From: Deltaproteobacteria bacterium
GTDB taxonomy: Bacteria > Desulfobacterota > GWC2-55-46
Direction: 5' to 3'
DNA: 64,000 nucleotides
NCBI GenBank assembly: GCA_016177845.1
Contig: JACOUO010000028.1
Span: forward strand, 78,531 to 142,530
Made by a program: the position numbers and the translations under genes. The notes beneath the pieces were generated by a model. It did no database searches, was not told the DNA's origin, and saw only the letters and a list, made by a program, of their open reading frames with translations. Below, piece after piece: positions 17,217 to 22,527 of the stretch (its first letter is position 1; every line of letters starts with the position of its first letter).

Positions 17217-17297
17217 TCAGATGATTACAGCCGCAATGATCACTACGATTACGGCGAGATTTGCCACTGCCTCGAAAATTTCGTTCATTCCATTCAT
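17217..17297 (-). CDS. Tiny single-helix membrane peptide, array member F (26 aa)
   Basis: ATG at 17295-17297 with AAGGAG 7 nt upstream, TGA at 17217-17219. The peptide reads MNGMNEIFEAVANL then AVIVVIIAAVII: an acidic N-terminal cap followed by an almost purely Val/Ile/Ala helix. The family motif is E-A-V-A-N-L. A second in-frame ATG (Met4) exists without its own ribosome-binding site. The transcript should begin near 17341 from the 36-bp element at 17345-17380, giving a leader of about 45 nt. Confidence 0.75.
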   Translation of the reverse strand: MNGMNEIFEAVANLAVIVVIIAAVII

Positions 17298-17344
17298 ATT
17301 CTTTCTCCTTTCTTTTTTGAAAAAGGCGTAACCCATTTTCTGAT

Positions 17345-17380
17345 TCCATTATACCTGTTCCAAATTAAGGGATTATTAGA
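17345..17380 (-). promoter_or_regulatory. Conserved 36-bp promoter element P1 (drives members F and G)
   Basis: On the minus strand: TCTAATAATCC, then CTTAATTT, eight variable bases, then TATAATGGA. This is identical in spacing to the elements at 18544-18579 and 18718-18753 and shares 11/11, 7/8 and 9/9 bases in the three blocks. TATAAT is a perfect -10. The normal -35 position has no TTGACA and is replaced by the TCTAATAATCC/TTAATTT box, which suggests a dedicated activator or alternative sigma factor. Confidence 0.75.
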
Positions 17381-17437
17381 TTCGCCCCAAAAGGCGGGAT
17401 TGCGCAGAGCACCCATGAAAGGAGAAAGGAATCAGAG

Positions 17438-17465
17438 GGAAAAGCAGGGAGGCTTTTCGCCTCCC
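17438..17465 (-). terminator. Terminator-like hairpin after array member E
   Basis: GGGAGGC / GCCTCCC with a 5-nt loop (17447-17465). On the minus strand it is followed by TGCTTTTCCC, a weak U-run. It lies about 35 bp after the stop of member E and separates it from the promoter of F-G. Confidence 0.6.
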
Positions 17466-17499
17466 TCGATTTCGCGTTAGGTTTTCCCTGTTGTGGAGA

Positions 17500-17589
17500 T
17501 TATGCGGAGGCAACGACCGAGGCTATAAGAAGGATTGCTACGCAAAGGTTCGCGAAAATCTCCACAAGGTGGTATGCGGTCAATTTCAT
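17500..17589 (-). CDS. Tiny single-helix membrane peptide, array member E (29 aa)
   Basis: ATG at 17587-17589 with GGAGG 7 nt upstream, TAA at 17500-17502. The peptide reads MKLTAYHLVEIFANL then CVAILLIASVVASA. The motif E-I-F-A-N-L is followed by a hydrophobic helix of about 14-16 residues. It contains the only Cys in the family. It has its own sigma-70-like promoter (17632-17659) and a terminator-like hairpin (17438-17465), so it looks like a one-gene unit. Confidence 0.75.
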   Translation of the reverse strand: MKLTAYHLVEIFANLCVAILLIASVVASA

Positions 17590-17631
17590 TTGAATACCTC
17601 CCGGTTAGTGTTTTCTAAACCTTAATAATAA

Positions 17632-17659
17632 ACTATAGCAGAAGAAATCCCGCCTGCAA
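17632..17659 (-). promoter_or_regulatory. Promoter of array member E
   Basis: On the minus strand TTGCAG (17654-17659), a 16-nt spacer and TATAGT (17632-17637). Unlike the other members, it lacks the conserved TCTAATAATCC box and has a recognisable -35, so member E may be regulated differently. Confidence 0.5.
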
Positions 17660-17770
17660 CTTTTTCGGTGTTTTTTTTAAAAAACGCAGAAAATGCAGCG
17701 CGCGCTTCACTCGGTTCGCAATGACATACACTCCCTCTTCAAGGGTTTTGCGCAGCGGGCAGCATGATAA

Positions 17771-17807
17771 TAAAAAAGCGGGGAGGCCCCGTTTTGAGCC
17801 TCCCCGC
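17771..17807 (-). terminator. Terminator after array member D
   Basis: A 10-bp perfect GC-rich stem GCGGGGAGGC / GCCTCCCCGC with a 10-nt loop (17778-17807), followed on the minus strand by TTTTTTA. It lies 20 bp after the stop of member D. Confidence 0.92.
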
Positions 17808-17826
17808 CATCTTCAGTTTTTTTATT

Positions 17827-17910
17827 TTATGATAACGCTACTGCTGACACCAATACAAGAACAAGCGCCAGGTTTGTGAATATCTCGAAGAATTCATTGG
17901 TCTTTGTCAT
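17827..17910 (-). CDS. Tiny single-helix membrane peptide, array member D (27 aa)
   Basis: ATG at 17908-17910 with GGAGG 9 nt upstream, TAA at 17827-17829. The peptide reads MTKTNEFFEIFTNL then ALVLVLVSAVALS. It has a polar N-terminus with an extra Glu, the motif E-I-F-T-N-L, then a Leu/Val helix. It has its own promoter element (17954-17989) and a strong terminator (17771-17807), so it forms a complete one-gene transcription unit of about 180 nt. Confidence 0.8.
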   Translation of the reverse strand: MTKTNEFFEIFTNLALVLVLVSAVALS

Positions 17911-17953
17911 GGCTTGTGCCCTCCCCGGTTTGGTTTTGAACTTCAGTTACAAC

Positions 17954-17989
17954 TCCATTATATCTACGGCGCATTAGAAGGAGATTAAA
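17954..17989 (-). promoter_or_regulatory. Promoter element P4 (drives member D), diverged copy
   Basis: On the minus strand: TTTAATCTCC, TTCTAATG, then TATAATGGA at the same 36-bp length as P1-P3. The -10 block is identical (TATAATGGAGTTGTAA is shared with P3) while the upstream box has diverged. It begins right at the stop codon of member C, as P2 begins at the stop of member A. Confidence 0.65.
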
Positions 17990-18082
17990 TTACCCGATGG
18001 AAACTACATTCGAGATTATTATTACGACCACCGCCAAATTCAGCACAATCTCGATATAATCGTTTACCTTGCGGCTTCTCAC
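17990..18082 (-). CDS. Tiny single-helix membrane peptide, array member C (30 aa)
   Basis: GTG start at 18080-18082 with GGAGG 7 nt upstream, TAA at 17990-17992. The peptide reads MRSRKVNDYIEIVLNL then AVVVIIISNVVSIG. The N-terminus is clearly basic (R-S-R-K), then comes the motif E-I-V-L-N-L and a Val/Ile helix. Its promoter is not clear: TAAAAT at 18128-18133 could be a -10, but the conserved box is not recognisable upstream of it. Confidence 0.75.
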   Translation of the reverse strand: MRSRKVNDYIEIVLNLAVVVIIISNVVSIG

Positions 18083-18198
18083 TGCAACACCTCCTGATTA
18101 ATCTTAAGATCCAAAAACTAATCATGGATTTTACACGAAAGGGAGCTTAGGGGGCTGTGAGTTTTGCTACAGGGGATTTTTTATTTTTCATATGGCGC

Positions 18199-18230
18199 AA
18201 AAAAGGCGAGGAGGCCCGGAGGCCTCCTCG
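18199..18230 (-). terminator. Terminator between array members B and C
   Basis: A 10-bp perfect stem CGAGGAGGCC / GGCCTCCTCG with a 4-nt loop (18207-18230). On the minus strand it is followed by CC and six T residues. It would end transcripts coming from member B or from the P6 element. Confidence 0.9.
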
Positions 18231-18358
18231 AATAGGCTGGATAGGGAGCGGGATAATTAAATCGGGGAAGTTTAGGAAGGTTATCCGCTGCAAAAGCCGC
18301 GGTAAGGTAGCAAATTTAAAAAGACCGAGCTGTTTTAAAAATCTGATTTTACTTTATT
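18231..18358 (-). ncRNA. Possible small non-coding RNA between P6 and its terminator
   Basis: The P6 promoter element (18359-18395) faces this stretch and a strong terminator closes it (18199-18230), predicting a transcript of roughly 150 nt. No member of the peptide family and no ATG with a ribosome-binding site lies inside; the only short frames are polar and soon stopped. It is either a small RNA, possibly acting on the peptide mRNAs, or the remains of a lost array member, or simply the 3' end of the member B transcript. Confidence 0.35.
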
Positions 18359-18395
18359 GCAATTATAAAGAACTGAAGATTAAAGAATCATTAGA
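18359..18395 (-). promoter_or_regulatory. Promoter element P6, orphan copy
   Basis: On the minus strand: TCTAATGATTC, TTTAATCT, nine bases, TATAATTGC. Box and -10 match P1-P3 with two substitutions in the first block, one in the second, and one extra base in the spacer. It begins about 20 bp after the stop of member B, and no peptide gene follows it. Confidence 0.5.
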
Positions 18396-18416
18396 AAAGC
18401 TGTCCCGAACCGTTTT

Positions 18417-18512
18417 TTACAAAATCGCCCTGAAAAGAGTAACCAGTATCACCGAAACTACCATCACATTTACACCTACCTCAAGTACTGTTCCCATCTC
18501 TGCTTTTGCCAT
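18417..18512 (-). CDS. Tiny single-helix membrane peptide, array member B (31 aa)
   Basis: ATG at 18510-18512 with AAGGAG 9 nt upstream, TAA at 18417-18419. The peptide reads MAKAEMGTVLEVGVNV then MVVSVILVTLFRAIL, with the motif E-V-G-V-N-V. An in-frame ATG seven codons upstream (18531-18533) has GGAGG before it. That GGAGG directly follows the TATAAT of P2, and the mRNA would start around 18540, so the upstream start would lie almost at the 5' end without its ribosome-binding site. The inner ATG is therefore preferred. Confidence 0.72.
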   Translation of the reverse strand: MAKAEMGTVLEVGVNVMVVSVILVTLFRAIL

Positions 18513-18543
18513 TTTTTTGTTCTCCTTATTCATTCTTTATGCC

Positions 18544-18579
18544 TCCATTATACCTAACGCAAATTAAAGGATTATTAGA
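18544..18579 (-). promoter_or_regulatory. Conserved 36-bp promoter element P2 (drives member B)
   Basis: On the minus strand: TCTAATAATCC, TTTAATTT, eight bases, TATAATGGA. The first block overlaps the TAA stop codon of member A (TTC-TAA-TAA-TCC), so promoter and upstream gene end share bases. Confidence 0.78.
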
Positions 18580-18673
18580 AGCCGACCTTAATAATGGTTG
18601 AGACGATTATCACAAGGACTGTTACATTTACGAAGATCTCGAGCACCCCGTTTACATTCAGGCTCTTTTCCAT
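18575..18673 (-). CDS. Tiny single-helix membrane peptide, array member A (32 aa)
   Basis: ATG at 18671-18673 with AAGGAG about 10 nt upstream, TAA at 18575-18577 (a second TAA follows at once). The peptide reads MEKSLNVNGVLEIFVNV then TVLVIIVSTIIKVGF, with the motif E-I-F-V-N-V and a Val/Ile helix that ends with a Lys. It is the first gene of the array and is driven by P3. Of the seven peptides, A and B have the longest polar N-termini. Confidence 0.75.
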   Translation of the reverse strand: MEKSLNVNGVLEIFVNVTVLVIIVSTIIKVGF

Positions 18674-18717
18674 TTTCTTTTTTCTCCTTTCTGTTTTAGC
18701 TCCGTTCAATTTACAAC

Positions 18718-18753
18718 TCCATTATACAAACTTAAAATTAACGGATTATTAGA
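18718..18753 (-). promoter_or_regulatory. Conserved 36-bp promoter element P3 (drives member A)
   Basis: On the minus strand: TCTAATAATCC, GTTAATTT, eight bases, TATAATGGA. Identical to P1 and P2 in the first and last blocks. The predicted leader to the ATG at 18673 is about 40 nt. Confidence 0.78.
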
Positions 18754-18833
18754 AAGAAAAGATTTTAGTTTTTTTGAAAGGAAATTTTTGCATGGGAGGG
18801 GATTGCTTGTAGACAACTACTTGATTTTATTAC

Positions 18834-20063
18834 TTATTTCACATTAACCATCTTCACCCCCGAAGGCCTCCAGGCAGGAGAAATCACGCCTGCTTCACTC
18901 TCATATTCCTCAAATATGGTGCCCCATGTAAGGGTAAATTCGCCGAAGTGCATGTTAAGAGAGTCCATTACTTCAAGGAGTTTTTCCTTTTTCCTGTCCT
19001 CCTCGAAAAGCGGCATCTGCAAAGAGCCCTTGGCAATATCGAAAATGGATACGCCTATGAGCCTTACGGCAGATCTAAGCCTCTGCGCCTCAAGGATATT
19101 AAGCGCGGTCATATAGATGCTATGCGTATCATTGGTATATGAAGGAAGAGTCCTTTGCGTGCTGAATGTATAAAAGTCAGGATACCTGAGCGTAAGGCTC
19201 ACCTTTCTGCCTTTAAGGTTATGCCGCCTTGCCCTTGCCCCGACCATCTCTGAAAGCTTCAGGATATACCTTCTGATGACTGCCTTATCAGAGACATCAG
19301 CCGGTAAAGTAGTAGAATGACCTACGCTTTTAGCCTCCTCTTCCTCGCCCATGGGAACTATGGGGCTTGCGTCCATCCCCTGCCCCATTGATTTAAGCCT
19401 CTCCCCTATTATGCCGAACCGCTCCCGTAAGATACTCTCGGGAAATGCGCCAAGCTGGCCGCAGGTCCTTATGCCCATTGCGCCAAGGTGCATCGTGAGC
19501 TTCGGCCCTATGCCCCAAAGCTCCCCTACTGGCAAATCCCTCAAAAGGGCCGCCTTGCTCTCTTCGGTGATGATGACAAGGCCGTCAGGTTTTTTCATGT
19601 CAGAGGCAAGCTTTGCCAGAAGCTTATTCGGGGCTATTCCTATTGAACAGGTCAGCCCAAGGTCTTTCCTTATCCTGTCCTTGATGGAGGCGGCAAGCGT
19701 CTCAGGAGAGCCGAAGAGCGACCCTGTGCCGCTTATGTCAACGAAAGCCTCATCAATGGAGTACGCCTCAATCCTTGGTGAGAAGTCCTTTAAAATGGCA
19801 AGTATCCTTACTGATGTATCGATATACTTCTGGTTATCTCCTATTACGAATATAAGGGACGGGCACGCCTTCCTGGCCTCCCATTTGTTCATGCCTGTCT
19901 TGACCCCGAACCTGCGGGCCTCGTAAGAGGCTGTAGTTACGACAGTCCTTTTTGCCGAGCCTATCACTGCAATCGGCTTGCCCCTCAGTTCAGGGTTAGA
20001 CCTCTGCTCAACCGAGGCAAAAAAGGCGTTCATGTCTATGTGCATTATCAGAGGGGCTTTCAT
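18834..20063 (-). CDS. dinB: DNA polymerase IV, Y-family translesion polymerase
   Basis: 409 residues from the chosen start. The longer frame begins at 20084, but the ATG at 20061-20063 overlaps the stop of the upstream gene as ATGA and gives the normal family start MKAPLIMHIDMNAFFASVEQ. Catalytic residues are D10 in HIDMNAFF and the D-E pair in YSIDEAFVDISG. RTVVTTASYEARRFGVKTGM and IGIAPNKLLAKLASDMKKP are typical of DinB. It copies damaged DNA. As the last gene of a lexA operon it should be SOS-induced. The C-terminus (LPLFEE, then a short tail) lacks a clear full beta-clamp motif, though LQMPLFEE may serve. Confidence 0.93.
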   Translation of the reverse strand: MKAPLIMHIDMNAFFASVEQRSNPELRGKPIAVIGSAKRTVVTTASYEARRFGVKTGMNKWEARKACPSLIFVIGDNQKYIDTSVRILAILKDFSPRIEAYSIDEAFVDISGTGSLFGSPETLAASIKDRIRKDLGLTCSIGIAPNKLLAKLASDMKKPDGLVIITEESKAALLRDLPVGELWGIGPKLTMHLGAMGIRTCGQLGAFPESILRERFGIIGERLKSMGQGMDASPIVPMGEEEEAKSVGHSTTLPADVSDKAVIRRYILKLSEMVGARARRHNLKGRKVSLTLRYPDFYTFSTQRTLPSYTNDTHSIYMTALNILEAQRLRSAVRLIGVSIFDIAKGSLQMPLFEEDRKKEKLLEVMDSLNMHFGEFTLTWGTIFEEYESEAGVISPAWRPSGVKMVNVK

Positions 20064-20293
20064 GCCGTTTGTTCGAGTGACCATTTCATTGTGGACTGGT
20101 TATAGGCGAGTTCAAAGAGGGTTGCGCCGTCCGTTACAGAGAAGTGGATTATATTCTGGCTTCCGTCCCTCGATACCCAGGTATACGCTATCTCCTCTAC
20201 CTTATAGACCCTGTTCTTCCATTTGAATTTCGCTGGTTTTATGCCGTTATCAAAGACAGCTACCACCTTTATCGATTCTTTTATTGTTGCCAT
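20060..20293 (-). CDS. DUF6504-like small protein between lexA and dinB
   Basis: 77 residues: VVAVFDNGIKPAKFKWKNRV, YKVEEIAYTWVSR, then a beta-rich part ending NQSTMKWSLEQTA. The core pattern P-x-x-F-x-W-(K/R)-x-R-x-Y-x-V resembles DUF6504, a small family I recall next to Y-family polymerase genes. No catalytic residues are evident; it may be a polymerase accessory or binding protein. It starts 20 bp after lexA and overlaps dinB by 4 bp, so the three genes form one operon. Confidence 0.65.
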   Translation of the reverse strand: MATIKESIKVVAVFDNGIKPAKFKWKNRVYKVEEIAYTWVSRDGSQNIIHFSVTDGATLFELAYNQSTMKWSLEQTA

Positions 20294-20313
20294 GATTACC
20301 CTTGTTCCAGCGT

Positions 20314-20934
20314 TTATTTCTCTACCTGCTTTATTACGGAGATGACCTTTCCTATGATACTGAACTCACCGCTCATCTCATCTATTATAATGGGCTCAAG
20401 GTTCGGGTTCTCAGGCTTAAGCATGACAGAGCCGCCTTTTCTGAAAAACCTCTTTACGGTAGCCTGCCCGTCAAGCATAGCCACTACTATCTCACCATCC
20501 GAAGCATCTTTTTCCGGCCTTACGATAAGAAAGTCCCCTTCATCGATGCCTGCCCCTGTCATGCTGTCACCCTCGACTTTGAGCATGAACGCGTCCCTGC
20601 ATTTAAAAAAACGGCTGTCAAGGGCAACATGGCCGAGGATGTCCTCTATTGCAGGGTGCGGGCTTCCTGCCCTGACATGGCCTACTATAGGGATTGAGAC
20701 AGCGTTCTTTACCGCACTGTCAATTATCTCTATCGCTCTTGAAATATTAGGGTTCCTTTTTATAAAGCCTTTCCTCTCAAGGGCATCAAGGTGCTTAGCG
20801 GCGTTCTTCGGCCCTTTGATGCCGAAGCGCTCACAAATATCCCTCAAAGATGGCGGGTATCCGCCCTCTTCGATAAATTCTTTCAGGAAATCAAATATTT
20901 CCTTCTGCCGCTGTGTAAGTGCTCTATTTTTCAT
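20314..20934 (-). CDS. lexA: LexA SOS repressor
   Basis: 206 residues. The winged-helix DNA-binding domain is at 1-65 (LTQRQKEIFDFLKEFIEEGG, PPSLRDICERFGIKGPKNAA). Cleavage site Ala89-Gly90 is in VRAGSP, with catalytic Ser124 in VEGDSMTGAGI and Lys161 in ATVKRFF. It represses SOS genes until RecA-stimulated self-cleavage. The recognition helix reads GPKNAAKHLDAL, different from E. coli LexA, so the operator is expected to differ from CTGT-N8-ACAG. It leads the lexA-DUF6504-dinB operon. Confidence 0.95.
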   Translation of the reverse strand: MKNRALTQRQKEIFDFLKEFIEEGGYPPSLRDICERFGIKGPKNAAKHLDALERKGFIKRNPNISRAIEIIDSAVKNAVSIPIVGHVRAGSPHPAIEDILGHVALDSRFFKCRDAFMLKVEGDSMTGAGIDEGDFLIVRPEKDASDGEIVVAMLDGQATVKRFFRKGGSVMLKPENPNLEPIIIDEMSGEFSIIGKVISVIKQVEK

Positions 20935-20937
20935 TTG

Positions 20938-20984
20938 GGATACATTTGTTACCCTATCCTACTCTTTTAAAAAAAATTAGTCAA
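20938..20984 (-). promoter_or_regulatory. lexA operon promoter with candidate LexA operator
   Basis: On the minus strand TTGACT (20979-20984), a 17-nt spacer and TAGGAT (20956-20961). Overlapping the -10 and start region is an imperfect palindrome, GGATA-N12-TATCC (20938-20959), whose inner part reads GGGTAAC-AAAT-GTATCCC. Position and symmetry suit LexA autorepression; the motif matches no operator I know well. Confidence 0.5.
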
Positions 20985-21125
20985 GGGATTAAAGTTGTAA
21001 AAAGAAACGCCGATAAGGTCATTATGGATTGGTATAATGTCTTAACAGGTAATGAGCACGGGGAGTTTCATAAAGAGAAAAATGGCGGCTTCAAGCAGAG
21101 AAAAACATACTTAAAGGAGGCAATT

Positions 21126-21536
21126 ATGTCGGCGCTTTCATGGAAGAAGAATCTGGAAACAGGGATTGAATGGCAGGACTCAGAACATCAAGAATTATTC
21201 GGGAAGATAAATGCCCTTCTCGATGCCATGCTTGGCTGCAGGGATGAGGAAGAGGTGTTTAATCTTGTAAAATTGCTGGACAGCTCCATGCAGGTGCATT
21301 TCAGGGCTGAAGAGCAGGTCATGGGCGAGATAGACTACACTGAGCGCAATGCCCACAACGCTGAGCATGTCCAGTTCAAAAAGCTGATGCTTAAGATCAA
21401 GAGGGACCTTATCGAAGGCATCTCCCCTGAGCATATCTTCAAGACTCAGCAGAAGACGATTGAGTGGTTCCTGAACCACATCAGAAAAAGCGATAAAAAA
21501 CTCGGCGAGTTTATCAAGTCAAGAGCGGCAGCCTGA
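21126..21536 (+). CDS. Bacteriohemerythrin, non-heme di-iron oxygen-binding protein
   Basis: 136 residues from ATG at 21126 with AAGGAGG 5 nt upstream. The frame is open 69 codons further up, but that part does not belong to the family. Iron ligands fit H21 (SEHQELF), HFRAE (HxxxE), HNAEH (HxxxH) and HIRKSD (HxxxxD), the full hemerythrin set. It binds O2 for sensing, storage or delivery, which suits a microaerophile or a facultative anaerobe. It is divergent from lexA, with a TATAAT at about 21037 as possible -10. Confidence 0.92.
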   Translation: MSALSWKKNLETGIEWQDSEHQELFGKINALLDAMLGCRDEEEVFNLVKLLDSSMQVHFRAEEQVMGEIDYTERNAHNAEHVQFKKLMLKIKRDLIEGISPEHIFKTQQKTIEWFLNHIRKSDKKLGEFIKSRAAA

Positions 21537-21561
21537 AAAAACCGCCAACTGTTTACAGGAC

Positions 21562-22377
21562 CTATTCAGGCTGTGCCGGTTCTTTGGGCTGTTCCTGAGG
21601 AACGGTTTCCTGTGCCGGTTCAGCCTGCGAAGGGGTCTGAGCGTCAGAGGCCTCCTGGCCTTGTATCTCGGCGTTTACCTCGTCAAGTTCGGGGACAACT
21701 ATGCCTCTTCTTATCATAATGCTGTATATCAGGTTGGAGCGGCTGTTCACAAACCTCTGGTCGCCTGATGCGTCAAACCTCCTCGGGTTTGGAAGCACTG
21801 CGGCAAGGCGCGCGGCCTCCATTGCCGTAAGGTCAGATGCAGGTTTGCCGAAATGATGGCGGGATGCCGCCTCAATTCCAAAAATGCCGTCTCCCCACTC
21901 AACCACATTCAAATAAAGCTCAAGTATCCTTTTCTTTGAAAGGGTCCTCTCTATCTTCCATGTGATGGCGGCCTCTCTCAGCTTCCTTATCGGGTTCTTC
22001 CGCGGGGTGAGATAAAGGTTCTTTGCGAGCTGCTGGCTTATGGTGCTTCCGCCTACCTTGAACTTCTTAGCCTTCAAATCCTTTTCAATTGCCTTCTGTA
22101 TCGCCTCATAGTCAAACCCTTCATGGCTCCAGAATTTGTCATCCTCGGCTATTATTATTGCCTTGGCTACATAAGGGGAAATCCGTGAGTACGGCACCCA
22201 GACCTGATAAGCCTTCCTTTTCTTTCCCTTTGCCGCCCACTCAGACTCCCTGTACTCCATCAGGGAACTCTTCTTGGGATTTTCCTTTTTCAGCCTGGAG
22301 ACATCGGGCAAGGTGACAATAAAGAGGATTGTGAGGATTATGACGGAAATAGCTGATATGTATGTTATTTTTTTCAT
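21562..22377 (-). CDS. mtgA: Monofunctional biosynthetic peptidoglycan transglycosylase
   Basis: 271 residues with one N-terminal membrane helix (ISAISVIILTILFIVTL) and a GT51 domain: EDDKFWSHEGFD (catalytic Glu), KVGGSTISQQLAKNLYLTP, ERTLSKKRILELYLNVVEWGDGIFGIEAASRHHFGK and EAARLAAVLPNPRRFD. It polymerises lipid II into glycan strands at the inner membrane. There is no transpeptidase domain. The last 40 residues form a Pro/Glu/Gln-rich tail (QAEPAQETVPQEQPKEPAQ) that is probably unstructured. Confidence 0.93.
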   Translation of the reverse strand: MKKITYISAISVIILTILFIVTLPDVSRLKKENPKKSSLMEYRESEWAAKGKKRKAYQVWVPYSRISPYVAKAIIIAEDDKFWSHEGFDYEAIQKAIEKDLKAKKFKVGGSTISQQLAKNLYLTPRKNPIRKLREAAITWKIERTLSKKRILELYLNVVEWGDGIFGIEAASRHHFGKPASDLTAMEAARLAAVLPNPRRFDASGDQRFVNSRSNLIYSIMIRRGIVVPELDEVNAEIQGQEASDAQTPSQAEPAQETVPQEQPKEPAQPE

Positions 22378-22459
22378 TCTATATACAACTGTCCCTTATG
22401 CTTTGAAGCTCTTGAATACCCCGCTGTTTATTACGGGATTTTCGCCGGGCGCCCGATTA

Positions 22460-22499
22460 AAAAAGGCCCGCCGGAGATTATTCTCCTGCGAGCCTTTTT
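22460..22499 (-). terminator. Terminator after the apgM gene
   Basis: On the minus strand AAAAGGCTCGCAGGAG, a 6-nt loop AATAAT, then CTCCGGCGGGCC and a run of six T residues. The stem has one or two mismatches. It closes the alaC-hom-thrC-apgM gene group. Confidence 0.8.
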
Positions 22500-22527
22500 A
22501 TATATGCATCAGTCATTTTAACCTTTA

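Noticed and set aside
17118..18567. Plus-strand frames of 120 and 136 codons across the tiny-gene array
   Set aside because: They cross terminators and promoter elements of the minus-strand units, lack ribosome-binding sites and have no coherent protein character.
19351..20980. Long plus-strand frames opposite dinB and lexA
   Set aside because: The minus-strand genes have clear catalytic motifs. The plus frames overlap them completely and show no domain.
20919..21125. Extended N-terminus of the bacteriohemerythrin gene
   Set aside because: The extra 69 codons are unlike the family, overlap the lexA promoter region, and AAGGAGG sits directly before the ATG at 21126.
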